From contig CAYQMF010000116.1 in NCBI GenBank assembly GCA_964418595.1, forward strand, positions 1-22,290: DNA of 22,290 nucleotides, given 5' to 3'. This document shows positions 14,079-21,686 of the stretch, in pieces (position 1 is the stretch's first letter; every line of letters starts with the position of its first letter). The notes below the pieces were generated by a model. That model was not told the origin of the DNA, did not search any database, and saw only the letters and a program-made list of their open reading frames with translations. This stretch comes from CAYQMF01 sp964418595. Its GTDB lineage: Bacteria > Planctomycetota > UBA1135 > UBA2386. A program made the position numbers and the translations under genes.

Positions 14079-16286
14079 TCACCCCCCCGCGCGCTCACAC
14101 CGACGCACCCACCACTCGAACCGCTCCGCAAGCGCCCCCGCCTCCGCCTTCTTCGCCGTGAGCCACGCCGCCAGCTCCTTCGTCGCGCCAGCCGCCATCG
14201 CCACGCGGGCGCCGGCCTCGAGCACCGCGGGGTCGGTGGTGCCGGCCGCGGCGAGCGCCCGCAGCGCGTACGCGCCGGCGCGGCCTGAGTCGACGAGTTC
14301 CGGGTAGGCAGCGAACGCCTTCGCGCACGCCGGGCAGGTCTCGCGGTCGGCGCCGCTGTGCAGGTGGGCGAGGCACACGAGGGCGTGCGCGTGGTCGGGC
14401 GCGTGCGTGAGCACGCGCTCGTACTCGGCGGCGGCGGCGGCGATCTCGTGGTCGACGTCGAACGAGTAGGCGAGCGCGAAGCGCAGCTCCGCGTCGGTGG
14501 GCTCGGCGTCGACGGCGGTGGCGATGACGGCGCGCATGGCCGGACGGTCGGCGGCGCCTTCGAGCAGATCGACGAGCAGGCCCGTGAGGCCGCGCGGCTC
14601 GGCGGCGCCGTGTGTGCCTGCAACGCGCGCCGCGGCGCGCGCGGCTCGCAGGCCGACGGTCAGGTCGCCGAGTTCGAGCGCGAAGCGGGCGCGCGCCATG
14701 TGCAGGACGAGCTGGCGTCGCGCTTCGTCGGCATCGCCATCGCCCGTGGTCGGGCGCAGGAGGTCGAGGGCCTCGGCGCGCTCGCCGCGGTGCGCGTGCC
14801 GGCGGGCGAGGGCGAGACGTGCGCACAGGCCCGGAGACGCGACGGCGAGGCGCTCGGCACGAGAGGCGGCGGGTTCTGGTTCGTCGGCGAGGAAGAGTGC
14901 CATCGTCTCCAGGGCCGGCGCGTGCGGATGGTCGGACTGCGCCCACGCCTCGGCGGCGTCCTTCGGCCGCAACCGCATGCTGGCGAGGGCGGCGCCCCAA
15001 CGATCATCCGGGGCGAGCGGGGTGGGGGCGAGCGCAGCCAGCAGGCCGCGCAGCATCGGGTCGTCACCGAGGAGCAGGCCTTCCTTCGCGGTCGCGCGCG
15101 CGGTGTGGTCGGCGCCGGTGAGCCACGCGGCGAGCGCGAGGTCGCTGAGCCGCGTGATGGCGGCGTGCGTCGCTTGGCGTCGCATCGCCCAGCCGAACAC
15201 GCCGGTCGCGACGGCGACGAGGGCGACGGCCGCGAGCGCCGTGCGACCGCGCGTGGCGAACACGGTGTCGAAGGTGTGCGCGACGACGCCGGGCGGCCGA
15301 CCCTGCACCGCGCGTCCCGCGACGAAGCGACGGAGGTCGTCGGCCATCGCCTGCGCGGTGCGGTAGCGGCGGTGGGGCCGGCGCGCGGTCGCCTTCGCCA
15401 CGATGCTGCGTACGCCCAGTGGCAGCGTGGGATCGAGTCGCGCCAGTGGTTCGACGTGGCCGCGACGCGCCTCGCTCAGCGCGCCCTCGCGCGTGGCCGC
15501 GGCGCGCGCTGGCTTGCCGCTCAGCAGTTCGTGCAGGACGAGACCGAGTGCGAACACGTCGCTCGCGGCGTCGCCCGGCGCCCCGGCCGCCTGCTCCGGC
15601 GCCATGTAGCGCGGCGTGCCGAGCACGTCGCCGGTGCCGGTGAGGCTCGCCTCGTCGGCGAGCCAAGCGAGGCCGAAGTCGACGAGCACCGGCGTGCCGT
15701 CGGTGCGCAGCAGCACGTTCGCTGGCTTGATGTCGCGGTGCACGACGCCGGCGGCGTGCGCGGCGGCGGTCGCCTCCGCCAGCTCCGCCACCAGCGCCGC
15801 CGCGCGCAGCGGCGGCAGCGCCCCCGGGGTCCTGCCGAGGCTCCCGCCCTCGATCAGCTCCATCACGAGCCACGGCGCGGTGTCGTCGCCGCCGGCGTCG
15901 CGCACGTGCACGATCCCTCGGTGATCGAGCCGGCGCAGCGCGTCGGCCTCGCGTGCGAAGCGCGCGCGGGCGTGCTCGCTCGCCGCACCCCACGGCGGCA
16001 GGACCTTCAGCGCCGCGCGCACGCCGGCGCGCTCGACCTCGTACACGACACCCATCCCGCCCCGACCGATCTCGCGCACCACCGTGTACTCGCCGATCCG
16101 CTCGGGCGCGCCCGGCGCGTCGCCGTGCAGCATGGAGGCGAGGTCGCACGCGGTGTCGAGCGCGCCGGCGAGCGCGGCGGGGGCGTCCTCATGGCGCAGC
16201 AGGAAGGTCGCCGGCGTGAGGCTCGGATCCTCGTCGCGTGCCGCGAAGAACCGGGTCAACCAGGTCTCGAGCTGCGGGTCGCTCAT
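14079..16286 (-). CDS. transmembrane Ser/Thr protein kinase with C-terminal TPR-like region
   Basis: This 735-residue Hanks-type (PknB-like) kinase follows the ECF sigma gene. A ~65-residue N-terminal extension precedes the kinase domain. The kinase has every key residue: Gly loop GRGGMG (74-79), Lys94 in AALKV, catalytic HRDIKPAN (183-190), DFG (203-205), and APE (229-231). A single membrane helix (~349-367) follows. The remaining ~365 residues are helix-rich, Ala/Leu-dominated pairs resembling TPR repeats, probably extracytoplasmic, with a CPAC pair near residue 650. The ATG at 16284-16286 overlaps the sigma-factor stop (ATGA), so the two are co-translated. This suggests the kinase senses an envelope signal and acts on the adjacent sigma factor; that link is inferred from context. 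Confidence 0.9.
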   Translation of the reverse strand: MSDPQLETWLTRFFAARDEDPSLTPATFLLRHEDAPAALAGALDTACDLASMLHGDAPGAPERIGEYTVVREIGRGGMGVVYEVERAGVRAALKVLPPWGAASEHARARFAREADALRRLDHRGIVHVRDAGGDDTAPWLVMELIEGGSLGRTPGALPPLRAAALVAELAEATAAAHAAGVVHRDIKPANVLLRTDGTPVLVDFGLAWLADEASLTGTGDVLGTPRYMAPEQAAGAPGDAASDVFALGLVLHELLSGKPARAAATREGALSEARRGHVEPLARLDPTLPLGVRSIVAKATARRPHRRYRTAQAMADDLRRFVAGRAVQGRPPGVVAHTFDTVFATRGRTALAAVALVAVATGVFGWAMRRQATHAAITRLSDLALAAWLTGADHTARATAKEGLLLGDDPMLRGLLAALAPTPLAPDDRWGAALASMRLRPKDAAEAWAQSDHPHAPALETMALFLADEPEPAASRAERLAVASPGLCARLALARRHAHRGERAEALDLLRPTTGDGDADEARRQLVLHMARARFALELGDLTVGLRAARAAARVAGTHGAAEPRGLTGLLVDLLEGAADRPAMRAVIATAVDAEPTDAELRFALAYSFDVDHEIAAAAAEYERVLTHAPDHAHALVCLAHLHSGADRETCPACAKAFAAYPELVDSGRAGAYALRALAAAGTTDPAVLEAGARVAMAAGATKELAAWLTAKKAEAGALAERFEWWVRRCERAGG

Positions 16287-16891
16287 GCGGGATCGCCGCG
16301 GACCACCGTCGTGAGGCGCGCCATCGCGCGCGCGAAGAGCTTGCTGGTGGCGTCCTCCGACTTGCCCATGGCAACCGCGGCATCGGCGTTGGACATGCCT
16401 TCGAGTTGCCGCAGCAGGATCACTTCGCGCATGTTCTCCGGGAGCAGGGTGAGCGCGCGCTCGAGTCGCTCCCAGCGCGCCGGCTCACGGTAGGCGAGAG
16501 CATCGCCGCCGCCGCCGGCGACCGCCAGCACGCTGTCGGTGAGCGCGACCTCGCCGCTGCGCCGTTCGGCCGCCCAGTGCCGGGCCAGCCCGCGGATCTT
16601 GTTGAGCGCACACGTGTGCAGGTAGCGCGCGAGCGCATGTTCGCCGCGCGGTTCGAAGCGCGGCAGGTCGCCGATCGCGTCGCGCATCACGCTCTGCAGC
16701 ACGTCCTCGGACTGCAAGTGCGCGCGCAGCCTGGCGCCCATGCGGCAGCGGATGGCGAACAGCAGCCGGTCGCGGTACTGGGCATACAGCTCGGCGAACG
16801 CGTCCGCGTCGCCGGTGCGGATCCTCTGCACGAGAGCCCGCGACCGCCCCGGGTCTTGGGCATCCGACGACGCAGCTTCGAGCGGGTCCAT
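16283..16891 (-). CDS. ECF-type RNA polymerase sigma factor (planctomycete-like)
   Basis: This 202-residue sigma-70 family protein has region 2 at ~25-95 (ELYAQYRDRLLFAIRCRMG, SEDVLQSVMRDA, and an LARYLHTCALNKIRG segment for -10 recognition). A linker leads to region 4 at ~140-195 (LLPENMREVILLRQLEGMSNADAA, MGKSEDATSKLFARAMARL helix-turn-helix). The GxFEPRGE spacing and SEDVLQ motif resemble the ECF groups expanded in planctomycetes. No anti-sigma gene is adjacent; a Ser/Thr kinase follows with ATGA overlap. I chose ATG 16889-16891. No Shine-Dalgarno is evident. It would direct core RNA polymerase to an unknown regulon, perhaps including its own operon. Confidence 0.9.
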   Translation of the reverse strand: MDPLEAASSDAQDPGRSRALVQRIRTGDADAFAELYAQYRDRLLFAIRCRMGARLRAHLQSEDVLQSVMRDAIGDLPRFEPRGEHALARYLHTCALNKIRGLARHWAAERRSGEVALTDSVLAVAGGGGDALAYREPARWERLERALTLLPENMREVILLRQLEGMSNADAAVAMGKSEDATSKLFARAMARLTTVVRGDPA

Positions 16892-17253
16892 GGGTGAGCG
16901 CGGCGGACGCGCGCGTGGTGGAGACAGTCGGCAGGCTACCGTGGCGGTGGCGCACACGCGCGTCGCTTCGGGCCCGGGCGCGGAACTGGTGCTGGCGGCG
17001 GCATCGGCGTCCGGGTTCCGGAGATGGGTGGCGAGAGATCCGGCAACCGGCGGACGGAGCCTCCCGGGGAACTCCGGGAGAACACCTAAAGGCCGGCGGC
17101 GGGAGCGCCGATACCCTCCGCACGGAGGGTAAGCCTCCGCCCGAACATGGGGTGCGCGGCCCACTGGAGCCCCGCACTCCGGAGTGTGATCGGCGTCGGT
17201 CTCCGGAGCGGCGCGTCCAGAGTCTGTTTCCTCCTTCGGCCGCACGACTTGCC
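16892..17253. other. gene-free, hairpin-rich intergenic stretch; possible structured RNA
   Basis: No credible gene lies in these 362 bp between the sigma-factor start and the aldehyde-dehydrogenase-like stop. On the + strand, 17049-17141 can fold as a multi-branch structure closed by GGCGGA (17049-17054) and TCCGCC (17136-17141). It encloses CTCCCGG/CCGGGAG (17061-17067/17074-17080), CGGCG/CGCCG (around 17094-17110) and ACCCTCCG/CGGAGGGT (17113-17120/17123-17130). Further on are the 12-bp palindrome CACTCCGGAGTG (17175-17186) and CTCCGGAG (17201-17208). The 5' third (16892-17040) shows nothing specific and probably holds the sigma-factor promoter. It matches no riboswitch or RNA class I can name. 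Confidence 0.4.
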
Positions 17254-17276
17254 CTACCCGGCAGGTCGTGCGGTCG
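17237..17276 (+). terminator. 17-bp hairpin spanning the aldehyde-dehydrogenase-like stop codon
   Basis: Bases 17237-17253 pair with 17260-17276 around a CTACCC loop. Two of the 17 pairs are G·T (17239/17274 and 17249/17264). These are G·U wobbles in a + strand RNA but A/C mismatches in the − strand RNA, so the fold is better on the + strand. The loop contains the complement of the leftward gene's TAG stop. No T-tract flanks it in either direction (only CCTTT on the + side). Confidence 0.4.
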
Positions 17277-18885
17277 GACCTTTCCCGCGACGGAGCGATG
17301 CGGCCACGACGGCGAGGCACCGTCGGATCGTGGGGTCGACGGTCATGGCGAGCAGGCGGGCGAGCAGGGGGCGCGGGTTGCGGCGCGCCGGCCACCAGGG
17401 CGGCATCGGCCACGGCGCGCTCGGCGCCTCCAGCAGGGTCTTCTGCGGCGCGCGCAGCAGCAGCGGGTCGTGCACGAACCCGAGTCCGCTGCCGGGCGCG
17501 TCCAGCGTGTTGCCCGGGGCCGCTCCCCAGGGGGCGCTCATCAGCGCGAAGGCAACCCCCGCCCACGTGTTGACGGCGACGGTGCCGTAGCGGAGCGCGG
17601 AGTAGAGACGCGACAGGGTGGTGCGCTCCGTGCGCATGGTGCGGGCATCGACGACCACGTGCGCCGCGAGGTCGCCGCGCAGGCGCTCGTTGCAGAACGT
17701 CGCCGCGCGGCCGGCGAACGCGTCGAGGTCGGCAGCGTCGAGGGCGGTCTCGTGGAGCAGAGGGACGAACGCTTCCTCCGCGAACGCCAGCGGCTGTGCC
17801 TCGGGCTCGACGCCGGTGCACAACGTCCAGGGCAGGCGGTTCGGGTCGGCCGGCGCGTGTCCCGCGAAGCGCGTGAAACGTTCGCCGGCCCCGGGATGGA
17901 AGGCCTTGCGCGGCGCGATCGCCGCGAGCCTCGCGCGCAGGCGGTCGAGGAACCGCTCGCGCTGCGGCCACCGCCGCGCGGTCACGAGCACGCGGGCCGC
18001 GGCGCAGTTGAAGCTGCCGTTGTTCACGAGCATCGCGAGCACGCTCTCGACCTGGGCGTTCAGTTCGCGCGCGCGGAAGCGGCCGGGCACGACGACCACC
18101 GGAGTGACGTTGCCCAGTTCGGCGGCGAGCCGCGCGGGCACGGCGCGGGTCGCGTTGGCGGCGACGAGGCGCGCGAAGGTGGCCGGCGCGCCGGTGAGGT
18201 GAACGCTGGTCACGCGCGGGTCCAGCGCCAGGGCCTGACCGAGGTCGGCGTCGCCAGGCACGAATGCGCAACCCACCGCGGTCAGCGGCGCGAAGACCTC
18301 GGCGAAGACCTCGTGCAGCGGAGCGTGCAGCGGGTGCAGCTTGACGAGCACCGGTTGCCCGTCGCGGCAGAGGAGCGTGAGCAGATCGGCGAGGGGAACG
18401 GAGGTCACGTTGCCGGCGCCGAGGACCAGAGCGACCCCCGGGTGCTGCGCCGGGAGCGCCTGCACGGGACCGTCGGCGGGGACGAGCGTGTGGCAGCGGT
18501 AGCCGAGGAACACGAGCCGGTCGAAGGGCAGGGCCGGCAGGACCGGGATCGCGAGCTGGTCGCCCTGCCGGCGTGGCCGACCCGGGAGCGTCGGCAGGCG
18601 CCCGTGCGCGAGGGCCTGGAGCGAGCGCCTCCAGACCTGGATCGCGCGCGCGACCGCCAGCGGCCCGTTGGCCCACTCCTCGGCGGCGAGGTCGCTGGCT
18701 GGGTCGATGCCCTTGCTCTCGCACGAACGCGCGACCCACGCCGCCGCCGCACCTTCGAGGTTGGCCAGCACCTCGCCGAGCAAGCGCGCGAGGCGCGCGG
18801 CGCGTTCGTCCGGTGCCGCGGGGAGGTGCGTCGCCGCCGCGCGGGCGAGCGCGGACTCGGCGGCCGCTGGCAGGGGGAGGCGCAT
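17254..18885 (-). CDS. aldehyde dehydrogenase family protein (divergent)
   Basis: This 543-residue protein has the ALDH fold signature sequences: a nucleotide-binding stretch HPGVALVLGAGNVTSVPLAD with LVKLHPL downstream, HLTGA (the G-S/T-G strand), general-base-type Glu256 in AELGNVTPVVV, and catalytic-type Cys294 in NNGSFNCAAARVLV. The 38-residue Glu-Cys spacing is close to the family norm. An ~120-residue N-terminal region is not typical of soluble ALDHs, and the C-terminal ~40 residues are Arg/Pro-rich. The reaction would be NAD(P)-dependent oxidation of an aldehyde, or reduction of an acyl group; the substrate is unknown. I chose ATG 18883-18885, as a longer frame to 19305 would overlap the divergent gene. 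Only 40 bp separate the two starts, so they share a promoter region. Confidence 0.8.
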   Translation of the reverse strand: MRLPLPAAAESALARAAATHLPAAPDERAARLARLLGEVLANLEGAAAAWVARSCESKGIDPASDLAAEEWANGPLAVARAIQVWRRSLQALAHGRLPTLPGRPRRQGDQLAIPVLPALPFDRLVFLGYRCHTLVPADGPVQALPAQHPGVALVLGAGNVTSVPLADLLTLLCRDGQPVLVKLHPLHAPLHEVFAEVFAPLTAVGCAFVPGDADLGQALALDPRVTSVHLTGAPATFARLVAANATRAVPARLAAELGNVTPVVVVPGRFRARELNAQVESVLAMLVNNGSFNCAAARVLVTARRWPQRERFLDRLRARLAAIAPRKAFHPGAGERFTRFAGHAPADPNRLPWTLCTGVEPEAQPLAFAEEAFVPLLHETALDAADLDAFAGRAATFCNERLRGDLAAHVVVDARTMRTERTTLSRLYSALRYGTVAVNTWAGVAFALMSAPWGAAPGNTLDAPGSGLGFVHDPLLLRAPQKTLLEAPSAPWPMPPWWPARRNPRPLLARLLAMTVDPTIRRCLAVVAASLRRGKGPTARPAG

Positions 18886-18925
18886 CGGGTTGCGCGCGAC
18901 ACTACGGGCCGCGTAGCCTGCCGCC

Positions 18926-20701
18926 ATGGTGTGTGCGCTCACGCGCGTCGTTTCCCGCGGGCTCGCCGTGCTGGGTTTCGTCGTCGGCCTCGGGGTCGCG
19001 CAGGCGCCGCCCGCGCTCGGCGCGGCGATCGACGACCTCTCCTGCCTCGACATCCGCGGGCAGCGGCGTCGGCTCTCCGACCTCGGCGCGCCGGCGGCGA
19101 CGGTGCTGTTCTTCGTCACCAGGGACTGCCCGATGGTGGGGCGGGTGTTGCCGAAGGTCGAGACTCTTGCGCAGGCGTTCGCCGGCCGCGGCGTGCGGTT
19201 CGTCGCCGTCAACGTCGGCCGCAGCGACACCGTGCGCGACATGGGCACGCAGGCGATCGAGTTCGCGCAGTCGTATCCGTTCGTGAAGGACGACGACCTG
19301 CGCATCGTGCGCGCGGTCGGCGTCGAGCAGACGACGGCGGCGGTGGTGCTCGATGCGGAGCGGCGCCTGCGCTACCGCGGCCGCGTCGACGATCAGGTGC
19401 GCTACGCCAACGTGAAGGCCGCGCCGGGGCGGGAGGACCTCCGCCTCGCGCTCGAGGCCGTGCTGGCGGGTGCGAACGTGGAAGTGCCAGAGACCCCGGT
19501 CGAGGGTTGTCGCATCACCCACCCGCCGGCGCCGGAAGGCAGCGGGCGCTACACGTTCCACCGCGACGTGGAGCCGCTGATCCAGCGCCACTGCCAGGAG
19601 TGCCATCACGCCGGCGGGGCGGGGCCGTTCCCGCTCGTGACCTACGACGACGTCGCCGATCACGCGGCGACGATCGAGGAGGTGGTGCGCCGGCAGATCA
19701 TGCCGCCGTGGCACGCGAGCGACGCGCACGGGACGTTTCGCAACCGGCGCGGGTTGTCGGCCGACGAGCGCGCGGTGCTCGCCGACTGGCTCGCGTCGAA
19801 GCTCACGCGCGGCGATCCTGCGGCCGCGCCGCCGCCCCGCGCGTTCGCGCCGGGGCCGTGGCAGATCGGCGAGCCGGACCTCGTGCTCACCGCGGCGACG
19901 CCGATGCACGTGCCGGAGGAGGGGATCGTGCCGTACGTCTATCAGGTCTTCCCGCACGTGTTCGAGGCCGACACCTGGATCGAGGCGCTCGAGATCCTGC
20001 CGGAGAACAAGCGCGTCCTGCACCACGCCAACCTCGCGTTCGTCGAACGCGGCAAAGGGTTCTCGCAGGACGGGTTCATCACCGGGTTCGTGCCGGGCGG
20101 CGACCCGTTCGTGCTCGACCCGGGCACCGCGTTCAAGATCCCGAAGGGCTCCGTGTTCGCGATCCAGGCGCACTACGTGACGACCGGCAAGCCGGAGACC
20201 GATCGCCTGCGCGTCGGCGTGCGCTTCCCGAAGTCGAGCGTCGCGCGCCGCGCGGAGGTGCTCGTGGTGACCAACACGCGCTTCGCCATCCCGGCCGGGG
20301 AGCACGCGCATGTCGTTGCGGCCGCGCGCCGCATGCCCGCCGACAGCAGCGTGATCGGCTACTTCGCGCACATGCACCTGCGCGGGCGCGACATGACGTT
20401 CGTCGCGCACCGGCCCGGCGCCGCGGCCGACACGCTCCTGATGATCCCGAACTACGACTTCGAGTGGCAGGCGTCGTACCGACCGCACGAAGGCACGGTG
20501 CGGCTGCCGGCGGGCACGCGCATCGAGGTGATCGCGCACTTCGACAACAGCGCGTTCAACCCGTTCAACCCTGACCCGACCGAGGTGGTGCGCTTCGGGC
20601 AGCAGACCTTCGAGGAAATGATGTACGGGTTCGTGTTCTTCGCCCGCGACGGCGAAGACCTCGGCGTGCGCGTGGACCCATCGACCGGGCGCGAGGGATA
20701 G
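18926..20701 (+). CDS. secreted redoxin - cytochrome c - copper monooxygenase-like fusion protein
   Basis: This 591-residue protein has a signal peptide (~1-33, LAVLGFVVGLGVAQA). A thioredoxin-fold redoxin domain (~35-185) has one active-site-type Cys68 (TRDCPMVGR), lacking the second Cys of a CXXC. A c-type haem motif, CQECH (Cys223, Cys226, His227), follows, with MPPWHA further on. The C-terminal half resembles copper type II ascorbate-dependent monooxygenases (peptidylglycine α-hydroxylating monooxygenase). All expected copper ligands can be placed: His366-His367 (LHHANL), His416 (QAHYVTTG), His482-x-His484 (FAHMHLRG), and Met565 or Met566 (FEEMMYG). Related fusions are known as uncharacterised proteins in planctomycetes and other bacteria. 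The likely job is periplasmic copper-dependent oxidation with an in-built haem electron relay; the substrate is unknown. The gene faces fdhD 9 bp away. Confidence 0.82.
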   Translation: MVCALTRVVSRGLAVLGFVVGLGVAQAPPALGAAIDDLSCLDIRGQRRRLSDLGAPAATVLFFVTRDCPMVGRVLPKVETLAQAFAGRGVRFVAVNVGRSDTVRDMGTQAIEFAQSYPFVKDDDLRIVRAVGVEQTTAAVVLDAERRLRYRGRVDDQVRYANVKAAPGREDLRLALEAVLAGANVEVPETPVEGCRITHPPAPEGSGRYTFHRDVEPLIQRHCQECHHAGGAGPFPLVTYDDVADHAATIEEVVRRQIMPPWHASDAHGTFRNRRGLSADERAVLADWLASKLTRGDPAAAPPPRAFAPGPWQIGEPDLVLTAATPMHVPEEGIVPYVYQVFPHVFEADTWIEALEILPENKRVLHHANLAFVERGKGFSQDGFITGFVPGGDPFVLDPGTAFKIPKGSVFAIQAHYVTTGKPETDRLRVGVRFPKSSVARRAEVLVVTNTRFAIPAGEHAHVVAAARRMPADSSVIGYFAHMHLRGRDMTFVAHRPGAAADTLLMIPNYDFEWQASYRPHEGTVRLPAGTRIEVIAHFDNSAFNPFNPDPTEVVRFGQQTFEEMMYGFVFFARDGEDLGVRVDPSTGREG

Positions 20702-20710
20702 GGCGGCGAC

Positions 20711-21505
20711 TCAGTCTTCGCCGATCCGCCCGTCGTCGACGTAGACCTGCATCCGGTCGCTGCGCAGGAAGCCGACGAGGGTGCTTCCCGCCGCGCGGCA
20801 GAGGTCGAACGCGAGCGCCGACGGCGCCGAGACCGACAGGATCGCAGGGATCCCGAGGCGCAGGCACTTGAGCACGAGGTCGTAGCCGGCGCGCCCGGAG
20901 AGGAGCGCCACGCTGCGCTGGAAGCTCGCGCCCGCGGTGGCTGCGTGGCCGATGGCCTTGTCGAGCGCGTTGTGCCGGCCGACGTCCTCGCCGAACCCGA
21001 TCAGGCGACCCGTCTCGTCGTAGAGGGCGGCACCGTGGCACGCGCCGGTGCGCCGGAAGGTCGCCTGGCGGGCCTCGAAGTCGCAGCGCAGCGCGTGGAT
21101 CCGCGCCGCCGTCAACCGTGGGATCCCGGGCAGCACGGCCTTCGCTTCGTCGAGGAGCGTGTCGGCGTCGACGACGCCGCACACGCCGCACGACGGCCGG
21201 ATCTCGTGCGTGCGCGTGAGCCGACCGCGCAGGCGCGCGGCGTCGACCGCGGCCAGCTCCAGGTGGATGGTGTCGGGAGTGCCCGCCGTCGAGTCGCCAA
21301 GCGCGAGGCGGCGCCCGACGACCTGCGGCAGGCCGTCGATGACGCCTTCGCTCAGCAGGAAGCCGAGCGCCAACGCCTCGTCGTCACCGGGCGTCCGCAT
21401 GGTGAGCACCTCGCCGCCGCCCGCCGCGATCCGCAGCGGCTCCTCGCGGATCAGGTCGTCCGACCGGCCGTCGTCGAGGCTGCGGGCTGCGAAGGGTTCG
21501 GTCAT
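20711..21505 (-). CDS. fdhD: formate dehydrogenase accessory sulfurtransferase FdhD
   Basis: This 264-residue cytoplasmic protein transfers sulfur to the molybdenum/tungsten bis-MGD cofactor for formate dehydrogenase activation. Visible family motifs are EEPLRI near residue 21, LALGFLLSEGVI (45-56), the sulfur-carrying CXXC in SCGVCG (Cys106 and Cys109), RTGACHGAALYD, GEDVGRHNALDKAIGHA, LSGRAGYDLV and APSALAFDL. I chose the ATG at 21503-21505, which gives the usual length. Longer frames to 21739 would extend into the pckA upstream region. No formate dehydrogenase or cofactor-biosynthesis gene is in the window, so its client enzyme is elsewhere. It is convergent with the redoxin fusion gene and divergent from pckA. 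Confidence 0.93.
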   Translation of the reverse strand: MTEPFAARSLDDGRSDDLIREEPLRIAAGGGEVLTMRTPGDDEALALGFLLSEGVIDGLPQVVGRRLALGDSTAGTPDTIHLELAAVDAARLRGRLTRTHEIRPSCGVCGVVDADTLLDEAKAVLPGIPRLTAARIHALRCDFEARQATFRRTGACHGAALYDETGRLIGFGEDVGRHNALDKAIGHAATAGASFQRSVALLSGRAGYDLVLKCLRLGIPAILSVSAPSALAFDLCRAAGSTLVGFLRSDRMQVYVDDGRIGED

Positions 21506-21686
21506 CCAGGCCGGCACGATACGCGTCCGTCCCGCCGGACCGGAACCGGGTGGGTGTTCTGGCCGCGAAAGAAGGTGCACCGCAGGGCGTTTCCCGGCTC
21601 CCTGCGAATGCCGCGCGACGCTGGAAACCCGCGGGGCATCCACACTAGCCTTGAGTGCAACCCGTCTCGATTCCCTTCGACACGCC

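Noticed and set aside
17041..17145. Known riboswitch (cyclic-di-GMP, cobalamin, Moco or SAM types)
   Set aside because: Hairpins are present but the conserved core sequences of these classes, as far as I know them, are missing on both strands, and the position does not fit a leader of a matching gene.
16894..20574. Open frame of 1226 codons on the + strand
   Set aside because: It crosses the intergenic stretch, the complement of the aldehyde-dehydrogenase-like gene and an alternative frame of the redoxin fusion. Composition is Arg/Gly/Ala-biased with no motif; a G+C artefact.
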